From Bradyrhizobium manausense (GTDB lineage: Bacteria; Pseudomonadota; Alphaproteobacteria; Rhizobiales; Xanthobacteraceae): a stretch of DNA of 64,000 bases. Below are positions 60,461 to 64,000 of this stretch, piece after piece. The stretch is from assembly GCF_018130615.1 (NCBI RefSeq), contig NZ_JAFCKB010000005.1, forward strand, positions 124,001-188,000, given 5' to 3'. Below the pieces are notes generated by a model. That model saw only the letters and a list, made by a program, of their open reading frames with translations. It had not been told where the DNA came from and ran no database searches. Position numbers and translations under genes: made by a program. Positions within the stretch are counted from its first letter, which is position 1; each line of letters opens with the position of its first letter.

Positions 60461-61719
60461 GTATTGAGCCTGTCGAGCATCGGCTGGGTGACGAGCGAGA
60501 TGCCCTGTTCGGTGGTGCGGAAGCGTTTGGCGTCAAGCTCCGGATCCTCGCCGATGACGAGTCCCTCCGGAATCTCCACGCCGCGGTCGATCACGACGTT
60601 CTTCAGCCGCGCGCCGCGGCCGACATTGACGTAAGGCATGATTACGGCGTTCTCGACATTGGCATAGGAGTTGATGCGCACGCCGGTGAACAGCAGCGAG
60701 CGGCGCAGCGATGCGCCGGAGATGATGCAGCCGCCCGAGACCAGCGAGCTCACCGCCTGGCCGCGCCGGCTCTCCTCGTCATGGACGAACTTGGCGGGCG
60801 GCGTGATCTCCGCATAGGACCAGATCGGCCAGGCGCGGTCGAACAGATCGAGCTCCGGCACCACGTCGGTGAGGTCGATATTGGCCGCCCAATAGGCGTC
60901 CACCGTGCCGGCATCGCGCCAGTAGGCGCGGGGATCGCTGCCCGAGCGCACGCAGGAGGTCGAGAATTGATGTGCGATCGCGCGGCCGTTCTTCACGATA
61001 TAGGGGATGATGTCCTTGCCGAAATCGTGGCTCGAGTTCGGGTCCTCGGCGTCGCGCTTCAACTCGTCGAACAGGAATTTCGCGTTGAACACGTAGATGC
61101 CCATGCTGGCGAGCGAGACGTCCGGCTTGCCCGGCATCGGCGGCGGATCCTTGGGCTTCTCAAGGAACTGCATAATCCAGCCGTTCTCGTCGATATGCAT
61201 GATGCCGAAGCCCGAGGATTCCGCGCGCGGCATTTCGAGGCAGCCGACGGTCACGTCTGCGCCGCTGTCGACGTGCTGGCGCAGCATCACCTCGTAGTCC
61301 ATCTTGTAAATGTGGTCGCCCGCCAGCACGACGATGAAGCGGGCGTTGTGCGACTCGATGATGTCGATGTTCTGGTAGATGGCATCCGCCGTGCCGACAT
61401 ACCACATGTTCTCCGAGACGCGCTGGCTCGCAGGCAGGATGTCGAAGCTCTCGTTGCGCTCGGGCCGGAAGAAGTTCCAGCCCATCTGCAGATGCCGGAT
61501 CAGGCTGTGCGCCTTGTATTGGGTGGCAACCGCGATGCGGCGGATGCCGGAGTTCACCGCATTCGACAATGCGAAATCGATGATACGGGATTTGCCGCCG
61601 AAATAGACCGCGGGCTTGGCGCGCCGGTCGGTCAGCTCCAGCAGCCGGCTGCCGCGACCGCCGGCAAGGACAAACGCCAAGGCCTGGCGGGCAAGCGGCT
61701 CATTTCCGGCGGCACTCAT
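60457..61719 (-). CDS. glgC: Glucose-1-phosphate adenylyltransferase
   Basis: 420-residue ADP-glucose pyrophosphorylase, the committed step of glycogen synthesis. [20 protein letters not shown] is the nucleotide-binding start, [20 protein letters not shown] and [20 protein letters not shown] are conserved, and the C-terminal left-handed beta-helix ([20 protein letters not shown]) is present. Start: ATG at 61719 ([12 protein letters not shown]) with GGGAGGA upstream; a 56-codon extension is rejected. It overlaps glgA. Allosteric regulation is assumed from the family. Confidence 0.96.
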   Translation of the reverse strand: MSAAGNEPLARQALAFVLAGGRGSRLLELTDRRAKPAVYFGGKSRIIDFALSNAVNSGIRRIAVATQYKAHSLIRHLQMGWNFFRPERNESFDILPASQRVSENMWYVGTADAIYQNIDIIESHNARFIVVLAGDHIYKMDYEVMLRQHVDSGADVTVGCLEMPRAESSGFGIMHIDENGWIMQFLEKPKDPPPMPGKPDVSLASMGIYVFNAKFLFDELKRDAEDPNSSHDFGKDIIPYIVKNGRAIAHQFSTSCVRSGSDPRAYWRDAGTVDAYWAANIDLTDVVPELDLFDRAWPIWSYAEITPPAKFVHDEESRRGQAVSSLVSGGCIISGASLRRSLLFTGVRINSYANVENAVIMPYVNVGRGARLKNVVIDRGVEIPEGLVIGEDPELDAKRFRTTEQGISLVTQPMLDRLNT

Positions 61720-62064
61720 GTGATCCTCCCACTTATCTGGCGCAAGCTCAGGCCTTCGCGAAGTGCCTTCCGGCCGCGCACCATTGGAACCGATAGTAAC
61801 GGTACGAATAGTAAATCGGGAAGACGCTTGTTGGTTGCGAATGCATGGGAAGCTTAACGCTTTGCCGGGGCGCGCCCGCTCGCCCATACCGACGCCGCGG
61901 CTTGACAGCGGCGCGGGCGAGGCGTCGTCCGCCGGTCACAATTGAGGCATGCGCGGCCGTCTTGTGCGCTGCACTCGAATTCGAGCCTTTGACTTGGCGC
62001 AAGGATGCTCGATCATACGGCTGCGATGCTCTTCCGAACGAAACGTCAGACAGGGAGTAAGACG
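61720..62064. other. Intergenic region between divergent glgC and Gly/Tyr-rich protein
   Basis: 345 bp without a family-like gene. It holds a direct repeat ATAGTAA at 61793-61799 and 61808-61814 (15-bp spacing; read on the minus strand as two TTACTAT units), 74-95 bp upstream of glgC, which could be part of a promoter or a regulator site. No other feature recognised. Confidence 0.4.
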
Positions 62065-62493
62065 ATGAGTATCTGGAAAGTGGCGATTGCCTGCTCGCTG
62101 ACGGTTGGGGTCATGGCCGGCCAAATCCAGCAGGCAGCAGCGGCGCCGATGCCGACCAATGTCGCGACCATGAAGGCTGCGGCTGGCGATGACGTCACAC
62201 AGGTGCATTGGCGCGGCGGTGGATGGGGCTGGGGTCTCGGTGGCCTTGCAGCGGGTGCGATCATCGGCGGCGCCATCGCCAGCGGAGCGCCTTATGGTTA
62301 CGGCTACTATGGCGGCGGGCCATATTACGGCGGCTACGGTTACCCCGGCTACGGCTATGGTTACGCGCCGGCCTATTATGGCTACGGCTATGGACCAGCC
62401 TATCCGCGATACTATCGGCCCTACCGTCCATATTACGGCTATTATCGACCGTACCGGGTCTATCACCGTCACTATTATCGCGGCTATTGGTGA
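62065..62493 (+). CDS. Secreted Gly/Tyr-rich protein (142 aa)
   Basis: An N-terminal signal peptide (MSIWKVAIACSLTVGVMAGQ, cleavage near AAAA) precedes a region with Gly-rich helix-like GGLAAGAIIGGAIASGAP and then low-complexity repeats of Tyr, Gly and Pro (YGYGYYGGG, YYRPYRPYYGYY). Tyr is extremely abundant and no catalytic motif is visible. Start ATG with GGGAG upstream. Similar Gly/Tyr/Arg-rich envelope proteins occur in rhizobia, but function is unknown; a structural or surface role is a guess. Confidence 0.75.
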   Translation: MSIWKVAIACSLTVGVMAGQIQQAAAAPMPTNVATMKAAAGDDVTQVHWRGGGWGWGLGGLAAGAIIGGAIASGAPYGYGYYGGGPYYGGYGYPGYGYGYAPAYYGYGYGPAYPRYYRPYRPYYGYYRPYRVYHRHYYRGYW

Positions 62494-62508
62494 GCGGTCG
62501 TTGCCTGG

Positions 62509-62549
62509 GCATGACCTGGAAAGCTGCTTCGCTCTTTCCCGGATCATGC
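62509..62549 (+). repeat. Imperfect inverted repeat, possible terminator
   Basis: GCATGACCTGGAAAG and CTTTCCCGGATCATGC form an imperfect stem 16 bp after the Gly/Tyr-rich gene stop. Similar atcatgc/gcatgac elements are familiar from Bradyrhizobium intergenic regions (memory). Termination strength uncertain. Confidence 0.5.
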
Positions 62550-62823
62550 TCTAGATAGGTTCATGCAGACGAGATGCGCGAGCACGATCTCGCGGCACCG
62601 AATTTGGTGTCAGTGGGAAGCGCAAAGCTCGCCGCTCATGTTCGGTTTGTAATCAAGGGAATGTGAGGCGAGGACAAAATCGCTGACTTGTCGCTGCCGG
62701 TTGAAACGATCGTTCTCCTTTTGCCGACGCCGACAACAGCAGCATTGCTATTCGAAGCCGGTCTCTTGCAGTCGATGATGCGTCCGCCAAGATCAAATGG
62801 ACGATAGAATCGGGAGACCGGCC

Positions 62824-63669
62824 ATGGGTCTGCAAGAAACAAGAATCGAATCGCTTCCCTTCGTCACCGCTGAACTCAATTACCTCGCGCCGGTGTCCGG
62901 CACGCCACGGACCTACGCCTTCGATCCGCCGCCGGGGGAGCCGAAGAGCACCTCGCTGCCGGAGCCGCATCGGGTTCCGATCTTCGATGCGCGATTGATT
63001 GCGAACAACTTCTCCCTGGATCGCGAAGGCTTTGCGCTGGTACGTCATCCGAACCGGGTGAAGGACTTTTACAACGATGAGGAAATCCGCGCCGTCTATT
63101 ATCCCGCGGTCGAAGCCTTCCTGCGCGCGACGCTGAAGGCCGACCGCGTCGTCATCTTCGATCACACCGTGCGCAAGCGCGTCGCGGGCGCCGCCGATAT
63201 CCGCGACGGTGGTCCGCGCCAACCGGCGACGCGCGTCCATGTCGACCAGACCATCGTCTCCGGCGCCAACCGCGTGCGCGAGCATCTGCCCGGCGAGGCC
63301 GATGAGCTGCTCAAGGGGCGCGTCCAGGTGATCAATCTCTGGCGGCCGATCCGCGGACCCTTGCGCGATTCACCGCTGGCAATGGCTGACGGCACGACGG
63401 TTGCGCCCGAGGATCTCGTCGCCTCCGATCTCATCTATCCCAATCGTCGCGGCGAGACCTATTCGGTGAAATACAATCCGAACCATCGCTGGTTTTATTT
63501 CCCAGAGATGACGCCGGACGAGGCGCTGCTGCTCAAATGCTATGACTCTGCAAGCGATGGCCGCACCCGTTTCGGGCCGCACACGGCCTTTGTCGATCCG
63601 ACCACGCCGCCGGATGCCGCGCCGCGCGAGAGCATCGAGGTGCGCACGCTGGTCTTTCACAAACAGTAA
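62824..63669 (+). CDS. CmcJ/NvfI-family oxygenase-like protein
   Basis: 281-residue protein similar in pattern to the CmcJ/NvfI (GA4-desaturase-like) family. HVDQTIVSGANRVREHLPGE carries an H-x-D pair and GRVQVINLWRPIRGPLRDSP is the family core (N-x-W-R-P); the distal FGPHTAFVDPTTP holds a second His. Together these resemble an Fe(II)/2-oxoglutarate facial triad. Related proteins act in cephamycin methoxylation (CmcJ) and fungal secondary metabolism. Start: ATG at 62824. No biosynthetic partners are adjacent, so its substrate is unknown. Confidence 0.8.
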   Translation: MGLQETRIESLPFVTAELNYLAPVSGTPRTYAFDPPPGEPKSTSLPEPHRVPIFDARLIANNFSLDREGFALVRHPNRVKDFYNDEEIRAVYYPAVEAFLRATLKADRVVIFDHTVRKRVAGAADIRDGGPRQPATRVHVDQTIVSGANRVREHLPGEADELLKGRVQVINLWRPIRGPLRDSPLAMADGTTVAPEDLVASDLIYPNRRGETYSVKYNPNHRWFYFPEMTPDEALLLKCYDSASDGRTRFGPHTAFVDPTTPPDAAPRESIEVRTLVFHKQ

Positions 63670-63771
63670 CAATGTGTGATGGCACTGCCGGGCATCGCCC
63701 GGCAGTGGCTTGGGAACCAAGGGGAACCTGGCGACGTTGCAGCGCGGGGCAGGGTAACCGGGAGCGGTGCC

Positions 63772-64000
63772 GTGCGAGCGCAGCCGACGCTACTGTTTTG
63801 TCTGACCACTTTCTCGCTTTCAGCATTTTCCGTCGCCCACGCCGAAAGCGGGCTTGCGTCATACTATGGATATGGAAAAGCCGGCAGGGGCGGCGAGCTG
63901 ACCTGTGCGCACCGGACGCGTCCGTTCGGCAGCGTGCTCAGAGTGTCCTACAGCGGGCGGACGATCCAATGCCGTGTCAATGATCGTGGTCCCTTCATCC
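63772..64000 (+). CDS. RlpA-like double-psi beta-barrel protein (3' end outside window)
   Basis: A GTG start (63772, GGGAG upstream) opens a frame still open at the window end. A signal peptide (LLFCLTTFSLSAFSVAHAES) precedes GLASYYGYGKAGRGGELTCA and RPFGSVLRVSYSGRTIQCRV then NDRGPF, the RlpA barrel core. It resembles the lipoprotein at 51555 but has no lipobox and is shorter at the N-terminus, so it is probably soluble periplasmic. GELTCAHRTRP and the conserved Asp in NDRGPF are intact. The remaining length is not visible. Confidence 0.85.
   Translation, partial: MRAQPTLLFCLTTFSLSAFSVAHAESGLASYYGYGKAGRGGELTCAHRTRPFGSVLRVSYSGRTIQCRVNDRGPFI

Noticed and set aside
61748-62060. Short frames between glgC and the Gly/Tyr-rich gene
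   Set aside because: No motifs, no ribosome sites, and codon use unlike the flanking genes.

Overview
The window looks like chromosomal core sequence of an alphaproteobacterium of the Bradyrhizobium type (order Hyphomicrobiales). This is inference from four things: high GC with strong third-position bias; a circularly permuted two-piece tmRNA whose tag reads ANDNFAPVAQAA; several dispersed palindromic intergenic repeats with cattccggg/cccggaatg ends; and gene neighbourhoods typical of that group. I see no tRNA or rRNA gene, CRISPR array, prophage or insertion sequence.

Layout. 1-3.2 kb: minus-strand block of a ribbon-helix-helix protein, DUF4169, fumC, sspB and ssrA (tmRNA). 3.3-4.4 kb: split chromate transporter. 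4.5-7.9 kb: tripartite tricarboxylate transporter (TctB, TctA, TctC) with a perfect hairpin terminator just before the binding protein. 8.1-14 kb: thyA-GNAT-folA (thymidylate/folate), then hflK-hflC-DUF2065-DegP-type protease (membrane and periplasmic proteostasis). 14.1-16 kb: serB and miaA. 16.1-22.3 kb: a branched-chain amino acid region, with promoter, an Ile/Leu/Val-rich leader peptide and attenuator, ilvB, ilvH, a methyltransferase, two exporters of the EamA and LysE types, and ilvC.

22.6-29.7 kb: short-chain dehydrogenase; a TetR regulator divergent from a haem-type membrane reductase with two matching operators; an LTA-synthase-like sulfatase-fold protein; a rhodanese; a two-gene osmoprotectant-type ABC importer with fused permease and binding protein. 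29.8-33.8 kb: nitrate/sulfonate/taurine-type ABC importer split by an opposite-strand cupin, then a NUDIX hydrolase. 33.9-39.6 kb: complete branched-chain-type (Liv) ABC importer followed by an overlapping polyphosphate kinase 2. 39.8-47.8 kb: MBL-fold hydrolase, orphan binding proteins, a large MscS channel, malic enzyme.

48-53 kb: a BlaI-type repressor overlapping a BlaR1-like M56 metallopeptidase whose extracytoplasmic part carries a VHL-beta-like segment between two copies of one domain instead of a penicillin-binding domain; then an RlpA-like lipoprotein and small unknown genes. 53-59 kb: a single-chain Baeyer-Villiger-type monooxygenase fused to an HSL-type esterase, a carboxylesterase-fold protein whose nucleophile serine is glycine, and a LigB-type dioxygenase. 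59-64 kb: glgC-glgA (glycogen), a Gly/Tyr-rich secreted protein, a CmcJ/NvfI-like protein and a truncated RlpA-like gene at the edge.

The most unusual items are the monooxygenase-esterase fusion, the serine-less esterase, the VHL-containing M56 sensor, and the SspB-tail-like motif in the DUF4169 protein. Most of the rest is ordinary core metabolism and transport. All family assignments come from reading the protein sequences; no database search was run.
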